Assembly: GCA_034406715.1 (NCBI GenBank)
Contig: CP137879.1
Location: forward strand, 496,001-560,000
Direction: 5' to 3'
Length of the DNA stretch: 64,000 nucleotides
From: Rhodotorula mucilaginosa
Taxonomy: Eukaryota > Basidiomycota > Microbotryomycetes > Sporidiobolales > Sporidiobolaceae
Shown one piece after another: positions 1 through 12,075 of this stretch (position 1 is the stretch's first letter; every line of letters begins with the position of its first letter). A program made the position numbers and the translations under genes. The notes beneath the pieces were generated by a model that worked only from the letters and a program-made list of their open reading frames with translations, was not told the origin of the DNA and made no database searches.

Positions 1-17
1 AAGACCGCCGCGCCCAG

Positions 18-2670
18 ATGCTCGCCGTCAATGCGCGCGCAGCCGCCATGGCCAAAGCCGCGGACGAAGCCGGCGAGACCGATCAGGACGGCGAAATCTG
101 CTTCATCTGCGCCGAGGGTCCTGTCCAGTACTGGTCCGTCGGAGAGTGCAACCACCGCACTTGCCACACGTGCTCGATCCGCCTCCGCGCCCTCTACAAG
201 AAGAACGAGTGCACGTTCTGCAAGGTCGGTTTGCCTAAACTCGCGCGCGCACATGCACGAGCTGAACCTTGTCTTCCGCGATCAGACGGAATGCCCGACC
301 GTCGTCTTTACCGGATCAGACGACAAGCCGTTCGAAGACTTCAAGCCTGAAGACACCCCCTTCAGTGACACCAAGGTAGGCCTCATTGTCGACCGAGCGA
401 CCGAGCGAGAAGCCCGCTGATCCCGCTGCCCCCCCTCGAGCAGCTCGGCGTCCTGTTCGAGACCCGCGCCCAACTCGACGACACCCTCTCCCTCTTGCGC
501 TTCAACTGCCCCTACAAGCCCGGACTCTCGGACCCGGGCTCGGCAGCGCCGGACGACCCCGCCGAAGCGTGCCAGCACATCCTCGCCGGGTGGTCCGACC
601 TGAAACGCCACGTCCGGTCTTCGCACCACTGCACCTTGTGCGACTTGTGCTGCTCGAACAAGAAGATCTTTACCCACGAACACGAGTTGTTTGCCATGTC
701 GAACCCGAACGCCAATGGCGGGGGCGGCGGGCATCATCAGCAGCAGGGGCGCCGCAAGGGGACCGAGTTGGATCATCATCTCGAGAAGGAGCATTCGATG
801 TGCGGCTTCTGCAAGCGCTGGTTCTACGACTCGGACGGCTTGTACAAGCATTGTCGTGAACAGCACGAAGAGTGCTTCATCTGCACCAAGCAAGGGATCC
901 GTCACCAATATCACCTCAACTATGACCGACTCGTGCGCCCCTTCCTTCCCTGCCCCGCCACTTGCAAGGTCACCTTGTATACTGAACTACGGTGCACCCA
1001 CAGGAACAACACTTCAAGTCGGACCACTACCTGTGCCCGCATCCAGACTGCCTCGCCCAGAAATTCGTCGTCTTTGAATCCGAACTCGACCTGCAAGCTC
1101 ACGCCCTCGAAGTCCACGGCGTCGGCTCGTCCGTCGACCAAAAAGCGCGCAAAGAAGCTCGCAGGATCGAGACCAGTTTCACCTACTCGACGGGCGAGAC
1201 GTCGCGTGGTGCGAACGAAGGTGGGGCTGGTCGACGCAGAGCGGGCGGCGGCGGCGGTCGCGCGCCGGTGGCGAGCTTTGTGGAACCGGCGAGGGAGGAT
1301 CCGGTGCAGACTCCGAGGGGCGAGAGACGCGTTCCCGGTCTCGGAGCGATTCAGGCTCTCGGATCGGGAGCGGCAGCGGGAGGCAGTGGCGGTGGCAACT
1401 CTCGCGCGGCCCGATTTGGAGGTCAACTCACGCCGGACCCTGCGTCGACCCCGCTCTCGAGGAGTGGCGCCACGACTCCGACTTCGACGGTGGGGGCCGC
1501 CGAATCGCACCACGACGCGGCCACGCTCGAGCGTCACGCCGCCTTGATGCGGCGCGTCCAGGACGCCGCGAACGGCAACGAGGGCAAAGTCGCCGGGTTC
1601 AAGTTTGCCGTGAGGAGTTACCGCGCGGGAGAACTCGGCGCGAGGGACGTGTGCGACCAGTTGTACAACATCTTTGATCAGCGCACGGACGAGGCGGGCG
1701 CGATTGTGTTGGCGTTTGCGGACTTGTTGGAGGATGAGGACAAGAAGAGGGGGTTGAGGAATGCGTGGCGCGAGATGTCGAGCGAGGTGAGTCGTACGAT
1801 CTCCCTTTCTCTTGGTGTCGGCGGACGAGGCCGCGGACACCTGCAACAGGGTGCAGTCGTCCTCATGAGATGAATTCACTTCCCTTGCAGAACCAGTTCC
1901 CTTCGCTGATCGCGCTCGCTCCGACTTTGAATGGCGTCCCGACCCAAGTCAACAACACCTCGCAGCGGGCCCTCTCTGCTCAGCACCGCAGTGGCGTCAA
2001 CCCCTCGTCGACCTGGGCCCGAGTCGAGCAGGCCGCGCACTCGAGCGGCCCTGCACCGGTCGCGCCCCGGTCGAACCCGTTCCCGGCTTTGATGGCGACC
2101 AGTAACGCGCGAGAGATCCCGGGTCTGAGCAAGGCCGGGTTGCAGAAGAAGCGGAATGTCGGCGGAGGGACCGCTTGGTCGAGTGCTGCGAGTGCCGGAA
2201 CGAGGCCGAGCCCGTCCACTTCGGGAACGCGGCACAGCGCCGGATCGGCGTTCCCGACCCTCGGCGCCGTCGCTTCTGCCTCCAGCAGCTCTTCAGCTCC
2301 CATCAGCCGCGTCGGATCGGTCGTGCCCCCTTCTTCTTCAGTGAACCGCCCCGCGTCCGCTTTCGCCGGCAGTTCGCGCGGCGCCGTCTCGATCCCGCGA
2401 GCTCCGAACGGCCTCGAGTTCCCCTCCCTCCCCGCTTCCAACTCGGAAGCCGACCGGCGCGCGCGGATGCGTGCTGCGTTGGCGAAACCGGCTGGACGGA
2501 CGGTCATTGATGATGGGGAGGCTGATGGTGGGATCTGGAACGGCACGGGTTCGGTCGGCGGGGAGGCGGGTGGTTCGTCTTTGGGGGCGAACGGTGGTGG
2601 GAAGAAGAAGGGCAAGGGGAGGCAGAAGGTCGTGTTGATGAGCGGAGGTCTGGCGAGTCAGCCGCAATAG
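18..2670 (+). CDS. HEL2: HEL2/ZNF598-type RING E3 ubiquitin ligase
   Basis: Predicted ribosome-associated E3 ligase. In this family the RING recruits an E2 and the protein ubiquitinates small-subunit proteins of collided ribosomes to start ribosome quality control. Five exons fit: 18-224, 286-375, 444-932, 1004-1786, 1891-2670; phases agree and give about 782 residues. An N-terminal RING starts at residue 28 (CFIC...CNHRTCHTC...CTFC). Several C2H2/C2HC fingers follow, for example CGFCKRWFYDSDGLYKHC and the CPHPDC finger. The second half is low-complexity Ser/Ala/Gly sequence ending in a Lys/Gly-rich segment, which is the family layout. The reading frame is open to the window edge upstream of the first ATG and that ATG follows a possible acceptor (cccag), so the true start may lie outside the window. 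Identity is recognised from domain order; the roles are family knowledge. Confidence 0.92.
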
Positions 2671-3067
2671 ATGGGAGATGCCCTTTTTCCGCACTAGAAA
2701 TCCGCTCGCTCTTCTTCCTCTCTGTCAAAAGCCCATTTGCACACTGTCGGCTTCGGGAGGAGCGTTGACTTCCAACTGCTACGCATTCGCATTGAGGTAC
2801 GCTGATCCGTTGTGCGAGTTGGCATGTCCATCACGGTGAGGTTGCAGCTGACGAGGCTCTCTCTCCGCTACTCTCTTCTCTCTTCACGTCCTCCACTCTC
2901 TTCAGCTTGTTGCAGCTCGATAGGCTTATCTGCTTCCTAATCAACGGCGAGGTCCAGGCCAGTGTGCCTGCTCGCGCGAGCCTCCTGCCGCTCAGGAACG
3001 AAGTCGATCGTCGGACAGAGACAGCTCCCAATCCGCTCGTTGCAACGCTCAAGCAGATCGGACGCGG
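2671..3067. other. intergenic region upstream of the PUF gene
   Basis: About 400 bases with pyrimidine-rich stretches (near 2700-2720 and 2860-2900) typical of fungal promoters and leaders. It probably holds the HEL2 3' end and the PUF promoter and leader. No coding exon or motif recognised. Confidence 0.5.
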
Positions 3068-5700
3068 ATGAACTCTCAGCAGAAGCTCGACCTCGCGTTG
3101 ATCTGCGGTAGCAACATCGGCCCTCGCGCGGGGACGGCCGAGATGAGCTGGTCCTCGTCGACTCGCACAAGCAGCTCTTCAGTCAACGTCGACGGCGGCG
3201 CGTTCGGCTGGGGCGGGACGAACCGGAACGCGCCATCAACTAATCTGGGAGCCTCGTTGCGCCCCCCGCCGACCACCCACGTGCCGACTTCGGAGCCTTG
3301 GCGTCCGGTTCACGCCGACGGCTGGGGACGGAACAAGTCCGCGTCTGCCTTTACTACGCAGGAATCAGGTTGGGGTCCTGATGTACGCCGACCGTGGTTG
3401 GACTCGTACGGCGACTCGTACGGCGAGCACGTATCCGGTGCACGATTCGCCGGAAGTCCGAACCGACCCCTCGACTGTCTCGCGCCAGCCTGGGATCACC
3501 TCGCTCCGCCGCAAATTCGGGTCAATGACGAGCCGACCTACGACACCTTCCCTTCCGCTGTCTCTACGAGTCCCGTCTGCGCACCTCGTCTGAGTGAAGC
3601 GGTGCGTCGTGGCGAGTGCCTTGCGCCAGGATCCGTCTCGACATCAACCGCGTCGCCGTCCGAGGACGACTTCTATACATCCGCTTCGCAGCATGGACGA
3701 GGTGAAACAGCGGCGTGGAACCAATCGAAGGTGAGCTCTCTCTCCACCCCTGCAAAGAGCGCAGGGAGAATGACCGGACCTCGAACGCGCACTTGAGAAG
3801 GCCGAGGCGGAAGAATCCGCAGCGAAATCAGATCGCCACGACGACGACGTCGAGACTCGCCTCGCACAGGTCACAGGTCTCGCCAACGAGCTTCAGCGCC
3901 GTCTCTTGCTCCTTGAAGAGGCGGTGTACTCGCGCGATCGTGAACTCGCCGAACTGCGCGCCGCTCTTCAAGGCCGCCAGCGCTACGATGAGCAAGAACT
4001 CGCGACGCTCTCATCCAGCTTCGGACAGGCTAGCAGTCGCGCTACGATGGGTACTCGCAGTCTTCTAGGCGCCGGAGGACTGTCGCCGATCGAGTTCACA
4101 CCGCCGTCGAGTCCGGAGAGGCAGCGAACGCGTGCCGGAACGCGTAGTCGTTCGGCAGACCCTTCGGGCTTTGATCGGGTCCAGCTGGACTCCCGCTTCT
4201 CTGTATCGCCTCGCAGCTCTTACGGTGGCTTGCTTGAAGCAGCCGTCGAAGTCGACATAGAGGTGAGCCCTGGCGCTTTCGAGCAGCTCGCGTCCACTTC
4301 TGAACTGACCTTCACTTCCACACGCAGGCGCGCGTCAAACACCTCGTCACGTACAACGAGCAGCAAGAATCCTTGATCCTGCAGCAGAAGGTCGCCACCG
4401 GTACCGCTGACGAACAACAAGCCATCTTTGCTGCCGTCGGTTCCCATCTCCGCACTCTCGCCTGCAGCAGGTTCGGTCAGTCAAGAGGCGACGTTCCCTT
4501 CTGCGGCCGATCGAGAGTATGAGAGAGAGAGGAGGTGTTGTATGACTGACCAGCCGAATCCGACTGTTCGCAGGCAACTTCCTCGTCTCCCGGTGCATCG
4601 AAACCGGCCCGGCTTCGCTCGCGCATACCTACACGGAGAAGCTGCGCGGGTCCTTCCTCACCATCTGCCTCGATCCGTTTGGATGTCATGTGGTGCAGAA
4701 GCTCGTCGACTGCGGTGGAGATTTGTCCAAGCAGGCGATCCTGGAAGAGTGGGTCTCGTTCCCTCGCCGGAGCAATCGAGGCGTTCCACTCACTGACCAA
4801 CCCTCCGCATGGCTCAGGCTCTTGCCTCATCGCGAGACGTTGCTTAGTCGCAACGCTTGCCACGTCTGGAACCGCATCCTGGCCATGTCCAACTCGCCCT
4901 CGCTCTTCCAGCACCTGGTCCAACTTGGCGCCGGTTCCTGGAGCGCGATCGTACAAGACGATGGTGGTTCGCTCATCGCGCAAAGGATTCTGCAACAAGG
5001 GAACCGTGCTTGTACGAGCCTGCTCGTGCACGAGATTGTCGACGCTCTCGAGGAATTGAGCAAGTTCAACAGCGGATGCTTGTGAGTTTTTAGCTCTGAC
5101 TGTGCGCGGGCCTTATCTCGGACGTTCTCACCGAGCCTTGTATTTAAAGCGTGCTCTCTCAGTGCGTTGCGTCGACTTGAGATTCCGCAGATCCCATCCA
5201 CTACTGACCCGCTCCTTTTTTCGCAGCCTGATCGAACAGGATGCTTGCGATCTCGGAGCCAAGATCATGCACCGCGCCGTCGACTTTGCGCAGCACAGTC
5301 AAGCTGCTCGGCTGGTCGACAAATGTATCCGCTCCGGTAGGGCTAAACCAGCTGCTGTGCGGACGTTTCTCGAATCGGTGATCAGGTCCGGCCGCTTTTC
5401 TCCTTCGAGGGCGGCTTCTCGAGGGCCCTTTTCTTTTCAGCCGACGGACAACTGACACTGGACCTCATTGTATGCAGCTCGCCCGATTCGCTTCTCGTCA
5501 GCATCACCCGCCATGCGACCGGGGCGCAAGTCGTCCTCACTTTGCTCACCGGAACCGCGCTGGACGCGCCAAACAAAGGTCGCCTCGCCGCAGTCGTTCA
5601 TGCACACGAGCAGGAGCTCTTGCGGGATGCGGGACCGCAGGTAAGCAAGGTGGTCGCGTACGCGAAACGTGTGCTCCGGAGGAGGTCGGGTGCGGAGTGA
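3068..5700 (+). CDS. PUF (Pumilio) family RNA-binding protein
   Basis: Predicted cytoplasmic sequence-specific mRNA-binding protein; PUF proteins bind 3' UTR elements and repress or localise mRNAs. Seven exons with agreeing phases: 3068-3730, 3798-4262, 4328-4475, 4574-4748, 4818-5081, 5227-5385, 5478-5700, about 698 residues. The N-terminal 350 residues are Ser/Gly/Pro-rich with a short coiled-coil-like segment (LANELQRRLLLLEEAV). The rest holds helical PUF repeats with typical cores: RFGNFLVSRCIE, DPFGCHVVQKLVDCG, NACHVWNRIL, DDGGSLIAQRILQQG, ATGAQVVLTLLTG. The HVWNR repeat is suggestive of the JSN1/PUF1-PUF2 branch, but this is tentative. The start is the first Met of the open frame; an additional 5' exon cannot be excluded. 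Confidence 0.88.
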
Positions 5701-6056
5701 GGACGATGGTGGCGTCGAAAGGCGACATTTTTTCGCCGATACCAGCTTGTGATCGAGCGACCGAGGCAGCCTGGGGAAGAGTGACGGTGTTCGTTCTCAT
5801 GCATTATTGTCGTACCTATCTGAGCAAGTCGATCCTTAAATCCGCGCTGTCCGTGCTGTCTCCGAGAAAGTTGGAATCCCTGAGGTCAGCACGCGTCTGT
5901 TCGTCACCAACATCGTTCCCTGGAGAAGCGCCTGCCTTGGACGCGCTCAGACTCTTCACCTTCCCGCGCCAGTACACCCGCCCCCACCCCGGCTCGCGGC
6001 TCAGAGCACAGCGAGACTCCGCTTGCGGTTCACTCAACCTCGACCTTTTGACCAAA
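5701..6056. other. intergenic region, UBE2C-like promoter
   Basis: About 355 bases between the PUF stop and the E2 start. The ATG context (accaaaATG) is strong. No other feature seen. Confidence 0.5.
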
Positions 6057-7389
6057 ATGTCTGCCGTCAACCCTACCAGCGCGTTCCCGCCGACTGATGC
6101 TCAGAGCTCGAAAGGCTCTTTGCAAGCCGGCAGCGGCGCGAGCAACGCTGCAAACGTGGCGAAACGGTGAGTCGGCACGGATGTCTTTCCGCTTCGAAGT
6201 CGTGACGCGTGAGGAATGCTGGCACGCGGGAAACGGGTACAGCGTCGTGTGTCCAGGGTGGATGTCGCTGTTCGGCCAACTTCACCCAGCATCAGAGCAG
6301 CCGGACTGCTAGAATGCCCTCCCTGCGGAATCGGCTCGACGCGCCGTCTTCAGCACGACTCTGCCGCAAAGAGCGCTCCATGCTGATCTATGTTCGAACT
6401 GCAACAGGCTACAGTCGGAGCTGATGTCCCTCATGATGTCGCCGCCCGCGCCCGGAATCTCGGCTTTCCCAGAGTCTGATAGCGATTTGTGCGTTTCTTT
6501 TTTCCCGTTCTCTTTGACGCGGCTGCTGCCGTGACTCGATGCGCACGTCTACGAAAGCGGACATCCCTAATTGAGATTAACTGTGTGGCTGTTTCGTGCA
6601 GGACGTACTGGGTCGGGCGTCTTGCTGGAGCCGAAGTGAGCACGATATCCGCGGCGCGCTCGGAAACCCTTCGCCGCCACCACGCCGAGCTCCTGCAAAT
6701 GGATACCGGAAGCTGACGACAATATTCGCAGGGCACCGTCTATGAAGGTCACACCTACGCGATCTCGTTGAGGTTCCCGCCCGAATACCCTTACAAGGCC
6801 CCAACCGTCCGATTCGAATCCACCTGCTACCGTGCGCTCGCTTGACGGAATCGTATCTGCGGTTTACGGCGCGAGAGGAGCTGACTCTGCATTCCGGCTC
6901 TTGACAGACCCGAACGTCGACCTGCACGGCAACATCTGCCTCGGTATGTCCCGTCCCGTTGCCGAGGTTTTCCCAGCTGGACGCGCGCCCGCCACTGTGG
7001 GCCTCGGTCCATGCTGACACGAAAAGAGATGGCTCTACTGCAGACATTCTCAAGGAGAAATGGTCGCCGGCGCTTTCGGTCTCGACCATCCTCGTCTCGC
7101 TGCAATCTCTTCTCGGCGGTGAGTCTGCGCCGATGTCGGCAAAGACCGTACGGAGACAGCCCGTGCGCGTGCTGATAAATTTTCTGTACGCTCTTTCAGA
7201 GCCAAACAACGCGTCGCCGTTGAATGTTGAGGCCTCCGAGCTGTGGGATGATGTTGAGGCCGTGCGTTGCTCGGTTTCTAGAGTCATGTTCGTTTCACAT
7301 GTCCCGGACCATGCTGACGATATCGTGCGCTCTTGCAGTACAAGGTCGAGCTCGCCAAACATTACCGTCCACTCGAGGACGATGAGTAG
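6057..7389 (+). CDS. UBE2C: ubiquitin-conjugating enzyme E2, UBE2C (UbcH10/UbcP4) type
   Basis: E2 that in other organisms works with the anaphase-promoting complex to start ubiquitin chains on mitotic substrates. Eight exons: 6057-6166, 6408-6488, 6602-6635, 6732-6831, 6908-6943, 7044-7118, 7200-7261, 7339-7389, all in phase, 182 residues, the usual size for the family. Diagnostic features are the N-terminal extension of about 37 residues before [12 protein letters not shown], the motif [12 protein letters not shown], the core [11 protein letters not shown], the catalytic site [19 protein letters not shown] with the active Cys, and [20 protein letters not shown]. These match UBE2C better than other E2 classes. 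The first intron (6167-6407) is long for this locus. Confidence 0.93.
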
Positions 7390-8041
7390 GAACTCGGCCC
7401 CCTCTCCACTTCGCTTTTCGCGGGCCAAACTCGCCGCCATACCCGTCCGCGCATTTGATCTCGCTTCCCTGACCCATAGTTGCCGCCTTACTATCATCTG
7501 ACTCTTGTTTGAGAGCCTATACGTATCTTGCATCTTTTCTGCGGAATATCAGGCATTTTCCAATCAGCTCTGCTCGCCGGGAGCTGACGCCTTCCAGACT
7601 GCCCAAAGACACCAGTCGCGCCAGCGCCTAGGGACAGATCAAAACAACATGCAATGTGTCATGGATGCACGCCTCGTCTCCGTCTTGGCAACCAGCTGCT
7701 TTCACAAAGTGAGCCTTAAGCTTGGAGAAGAAGGCTGCATGCCCAGCTCGTCGCGGTTTCCCTTATGCAAGTCCACGCGTTGCTTCGTGCAATCGACAAG
7801 CAGATATGCTTGGTCTTATGCGTCTTGCAGTCGAGAAACTTCAAGGCTCTGTTGCCGGCACGAACCTGCCAAGGTCCGCCGAGCTCAAAGTGAGCTCGAA
7901 CCTCCGCGGCTTGTCCGGGGTGCTGGAAACACACGACTCAGTACTCCTACGTCCCTTGTACCTGCTCTCTTCCCTCTTCCTGACCTTCTCTGACTTGCGT
8001 GGGGTCGTCCTTAGCCGTGATCACTAAGCAGCCAGGACTTG
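7390..8041. other. region upstream of the orphan tandem genes
   Basis: About 650 bases. The segment around 7885-7950 resembles the segment around 10345-10400 upstream of the second orphan gene (both contain a variant of cctccgcggYttgtccgg), so promoter or leader was duplicated with the gene. An upstream non-coding or first coding exon of the orphan gene probably lies here, but I could not fix it. Confidence 0.4.
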
Positions 8042-10063
8042 CGTTCCGAGCAACATGTCACGAGCCGACTCGCGGCCTCCCCTAAGAGCCACATCCAAGG
8101 AATCAGTGCAGCGTACCACTATAAAACAGAGAAAAGAATCAAGGACTTCTGCAAAGGCCTCTATGAGGCAGGACGGCCCCAACAAGGAATCATGCACTGG
8201 CACCCCGAAACGAACGAGGCGCATGCTACCGCGCTCAATGCCCTCAAGGAGGTGGCCGGTCAACTTGGCAAGATGTACCAGGAGGCATGCTTGAAGCATC
8301 CTAAACACCCTGAGGCCATCAAAAAGGCGGCAGTGGAAGCGATGGACCCCTACCTGGTACGTGCTAGTAGCCAAGTTTGCGAGAACCCTCCATCTGATAA
8401 GCCTGCTCACAGGACCGTGTCGAGCAAGATGTGAAGACAAAGCTTGCAAAGGCTGTACTTGCGCGCGGAAAGACCGGTAAAGGTCTGGTAAAGTGTAAGC
8501 AAACGTCAAAGATGCCTGGGACTTCGAACCTCTGTTCATGTTGGCAAGCTTTACTTGCAGGGCGCCCTCAAGGAAGCACATCAGCAATCACAAAGCTCCC
8601 AATGATTGAGTTTGGTAAGATTCAAGAGGCTTATGGGGAACACAAGACTGCCTCGCTTCAAGCGTACACAGAGCTGGCGAACTTCTGCGGCCGAGTATCC
8701 TTATCTTGGCGAAAGAAGCAACACGGTCCCTTTCTGGAAACACTGACGAAAGTCGCCGACGAAATACAAGCAATCCGGACGCAAGCTATTGTTGAGAATC
8801 TGAATGAAGCGCAAGTAATACCACAAATGGACAAGATCTTGGCAAGTTGCAGCAGCACAGGCGGCACAGCTCCTGTTATTACTTGCTGCTAGCAGTACTA
8901 ACAAGAAGCTGCGGCCACCGAATGCAGGACAACCACTTCCCTGGCCTTGAAGACTCCTTGTACCAAACCCTGGCTCCCCTCCATCTGTGTTACAAGGCAA
9001 GTAACTGGGTTGCTATTCTCCATTAACTTTGGGGCACTGACGAAAGGACAAAACAGGGTAGCAGAACGGAAGGTAGAGTTCAAGCTGCGGTCAATTCCTT
9101 TGTGACCCGTATGCAACTGACTTAGTGAGCAACAGGCCCACTTGGTCCAGAAACAGACCACACCGCCGCGCCTTCTCTCCTTGCCGGAGCTAGTGGATTG
9201 CAGCACCATCTGACTGGTCATGCCGCTGGATTGGATTTGTCTTGTAAGCAAACCAGGGTGCCTTTCCCCCAATCTGCTTATTGATGCTCCGAAATTGTCA
9301 TTCAGGGCAACCTCAAAAAAGAGACAGGCATAGGAAGCTTGCAACACCGGCCTTCAAGGAAATAGAAGCTGCTTATGGAGTCCATAACTCTGCCGAGCTG
9401 TACGAGCTCTCAGCCATGGCACATATTTGCGAAGGAACATCGATCAGGTTCAGGCAGGAGAGGGACAAAGATTTTTTGGGCTGCCTGGCCGAAGTTGCTC
9501 GTGCGGTGCAGGCTGTCAAGGTGACGGCACAGGAGGAGGGGTGGGGCCATGAGCAGATGATTGCAGGAATGGATGAGGTTCTGGCAAGTGAAGCAGTACT
9601 CTTCCTGTGCCGACCACCAGCAGTACTAACAACAAGATGTGTCCGCCACTGCAGAGGGAAAACCTTCCAATTTTACAAGAATTGCTGAAAGAGGTTGTGG
9701 GGCGTCACACGGCTGGGGCTGTAGTACATGATGCCAAAGTAAGCAGTGGCTGTACTGTCCTTGCGTCATGGTTTCTACGTCGTGTTTTCTGTGTATGCTA
9801 ACAGACAAAGCACAGGGAGAGGCCATCCCAGGTCAAGGTCAAGCCGCACCTTTTGGGCTTTTTTTGAACCACAAACTTGATAGCTGACATAGCAACCAGC
9901 AGGTATACTTGATCCGGCAAGGGGCGAGCATTACACCTACCACGCGTCTTCCCCGCCTGCCGGACCAAGTGGAACACAGCAGTCCATTGGTCAGGCCGCT
10001 AACCACCTCCTGTCGCCGCGCAAGCAAGCGATCTACGCGCGTGCGGGATCTTGGCGTGTTTGA
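8042..10063 (+). CDS. orphan family protein A, two fused modules
   Basis: Family not recognised. The coding parts match the next gene (10497-11730) exon by exon. An N-terminal helical domain ends at 8356 (KDFCKGL...ALKEVAGQLGKMYQEACL) and is joined to 8413-8476 and 8561-8845, a second helical domain (FGKIQEAYG...LTKVADEIQ...AQVIPQMDKILA). A linker and a tail region follow. An intron with perfect sites (9244-9305) then leads to a second helical domain (FKEIEAAYG...MAGMDEVLA-like) and tail ending LLSPRKQAIYAR...* at 10063. So this gene holds one N-terminal domain plus two domain-linker-tail modules, against one module in its neighbour. No in-frame ATG lies at the first exon; the true start must be in an upstream exon. 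Exons between 8846 and 9243 are uncertain. No catalytic motif, signal peptide or membrane segment seen. Confidence 0.6.
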
Positions 10064-10496
10064 GCAAGTGCCGTTCAGGCAGTCCGTTTTCCCAGGTCCT
10101 GACCTTTTTGTGCTGTGCACTGTGAAATGTTAACTCTCCTCATAGAATGGAGAGGCTGCAGAGAAAGAGAATGTTACCTTCTTACTTCCAATTTGATTCC
10201 TCAATGTCTTTCGGGCTCGCGGTCATCAGTTTCCCTGCTAATAAGTGCTCAGGTCCCAACCTCTGTAGGACAGAAAGTCGCGCCTGGCAGAGCCCAGCGG
10301 CCCCGCCTGAGCTCGAAGCCGTTACAATGGGGCACCGCCACGAGCTCGAGCCCTCCGCGGTTTGTCCGGTGTCGCCCAACTATACCTGAGTACTCCCTGA
10401 GGCCTGAGGACGTGGAAAGTGTCTTTCTGCTCCCTCTTACGTCCTCCTGACTCGGCGTTTTGCTGCTTGGTGCCAGTGACAGGCGCAACAGGCACA
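10064..10496. other. spacer between the orphan tandem genes
   Basis: About 430 bases, partly similar to the upstream region of gene A (see 10345-10400 against 7885-7950). Likely terminator of A and promoter of B. No gene seen. Confidence 0.45.
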
Positions 10497-11730
10497 ATGA
10501 ACAGCCGTGGTTCATTGATGTCCGCGCTCAGCGAGATTCGTGGGGCTTACCGTTTTCGCTCGCCAGAACTCAATAACTTCTGTGACCAACTCGGAGGATT
10601 CGCCAGACAAAACAACACTAGATGGTTTCCCACAACAAACACTGCCCACCATGCTGCGTTTGCTGCTTTGAAGGAGGTGGCCACGCAACTTGAACGGCTG
10701 CGCGAGGAGGCGTTGTCACGGTACCCGATACATCTCACGCAGAAGAGAAAGCGGGAAATGGATCGGGAGACAAAAAAGCAGCTCAACACATACCTGGTAT
10801 GCAAGTCCTCACTGTGCAGGCAGGACTCTTCAAATTTGACTGTCTGACCCCACCAGGCCAAGGTTGAGCCGTATGTGCAAAGACTCGTCAAAGAGGCTTC
10901 CGAGTGGCACGGAACTTTGGCCGAAGAGTGGAGAGACAGTCAGTAACACTCTCAGCCTCCGCTTGTCCCTTTTTCTCCGATGCGCAGGCTGATGCCGCGA
11001 AGGTCCACTTTGCAGCTGGTGGGCTTACCGGCCCGGACTTTGACAAGATACGCGCTGCCTACTGCAGGAATGATCCGGATGAACTTGCAGCAGTTATGGG
11101 CTTGGCGCAGACTTGCCAGGAGCTGACTGCTCGAGAGAAAGTCCGCATTGCAAATAGCCCTTTCCTGGAACGATTGACCAAAGTTGCGGACACGGTGCAA
11201 GGTTTCCGGGCCAAGGTGATACTGTGTGAGATCAATGAGGCGCAAGCGGTGGAGCAAATGGATGGCATCCTGGCAAGTCTGTCTGGTCACAGCATTCTCC
11301 GAATCATCACTCCCAGCGCGACTGATCCAGATCCACCCTTTGACGCAGCAAAAAGGGCTCCCCCGGTTGCAGGAGGAGTTGGAGGAGTTCCTTGTGGATG
11401 GCAAGAGAAGCGAGGTCAGTACTGCCACGTGCCTGGCTGGCTGTTGTTCTGACCAAAGGAGGAATATATTATACAGGGCAAGCCGGACGCAGGTCAAGCC
11501 GCAGGTACTCTTTGTGGCTAATTCTTGTTTCAAGCTTGGCAGCTGACCATAGCGGATGAGCAGAACCGTTTGTTCCGGAGCGCGACGGGCATCACAGGTC
11601 ATATGCATCTGCGTCGCCCGTCGCTGGAGGCAGCGGAACGCAGAGGCGTTCAATCGGGTTCGCAGCGAGCCGCCTCTTATCGCCGCGTAAGCAAGCCATC
11701 TATGCGCGGTGCGGGGCGGGGCGCATTTGA
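10497..11730 (+). CDS. orphan family protein B, single module
   Basis: Family not recognised; paralogue of gene A. Six exons agree in phase: 10497-10796, 10857-10938, 11016-11276, 11317-11414, 11477-11504, 11564-11730, giving 311 residues. Exon 1 is a helical domain (LNNFCDQLGG...ALKEVATQLERLREEAL). Exon 3 is a second helical domain (DFDKIRAAYC...LTKVADTVQGF...EQMDGILA). Exon 4 is a short amphipathic helix (LPRLQEELEEFLVDGK). The last exon ends in a conserved basic tail, SIGFAASRLLSPRKQAIYAR, shared with A. Base composition is visibly less GC-rich than the flanking genes, which suggests fast evolution or a young family. A soluble, mostly helical protein seems likely; I assign no function. Confidence 0.68.
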
Positions 11731-12075
11731 GCACGCAAGCCGGCAACCAAGGAGGTTCGCTTCGGTGCTGAGCGGGACCTGCGAAACGACCAATTCCGGC
11801 AGCGAGATTGTCTTCGGGGGGTCGGACGCGTGACTGTAAGCCCTGACTGTGTAAATCACATATGTAGATGGCGCAAAAAAGAAAGAGAGCAAGAGAAAGA
11901 GAGAGAGAGAGAGACGACCTTCCTCAACGTGGCAGTTGAGTGCTGCGGATTTCTGGCGGGCAGCTGGGCTCGCCGCTCCAAACTGCACCGCCTCGTTCGC
12001 TCATCAGCCAGAAGCCTGCTTGTCACTCGAAGCTCTTCTGGCCCAACCTGACGCAGTCTGAAGACCAGCAGAGCG
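11731..12075. other. intergenic region with GA-rich tract
   Basis: Contains an A/G-rich simple tract at about 11873-11914 (repeated ga) and otherwise nothing recognisable. Probably the promoter of the kinase gene. Confidence 0.5.

Noticed and set aside
282-914. Long minus-strand frame opposite HEL2
   Set aside because: Shadow of the GC-rich coding strand; no domain and it overlaps confirmed exons.
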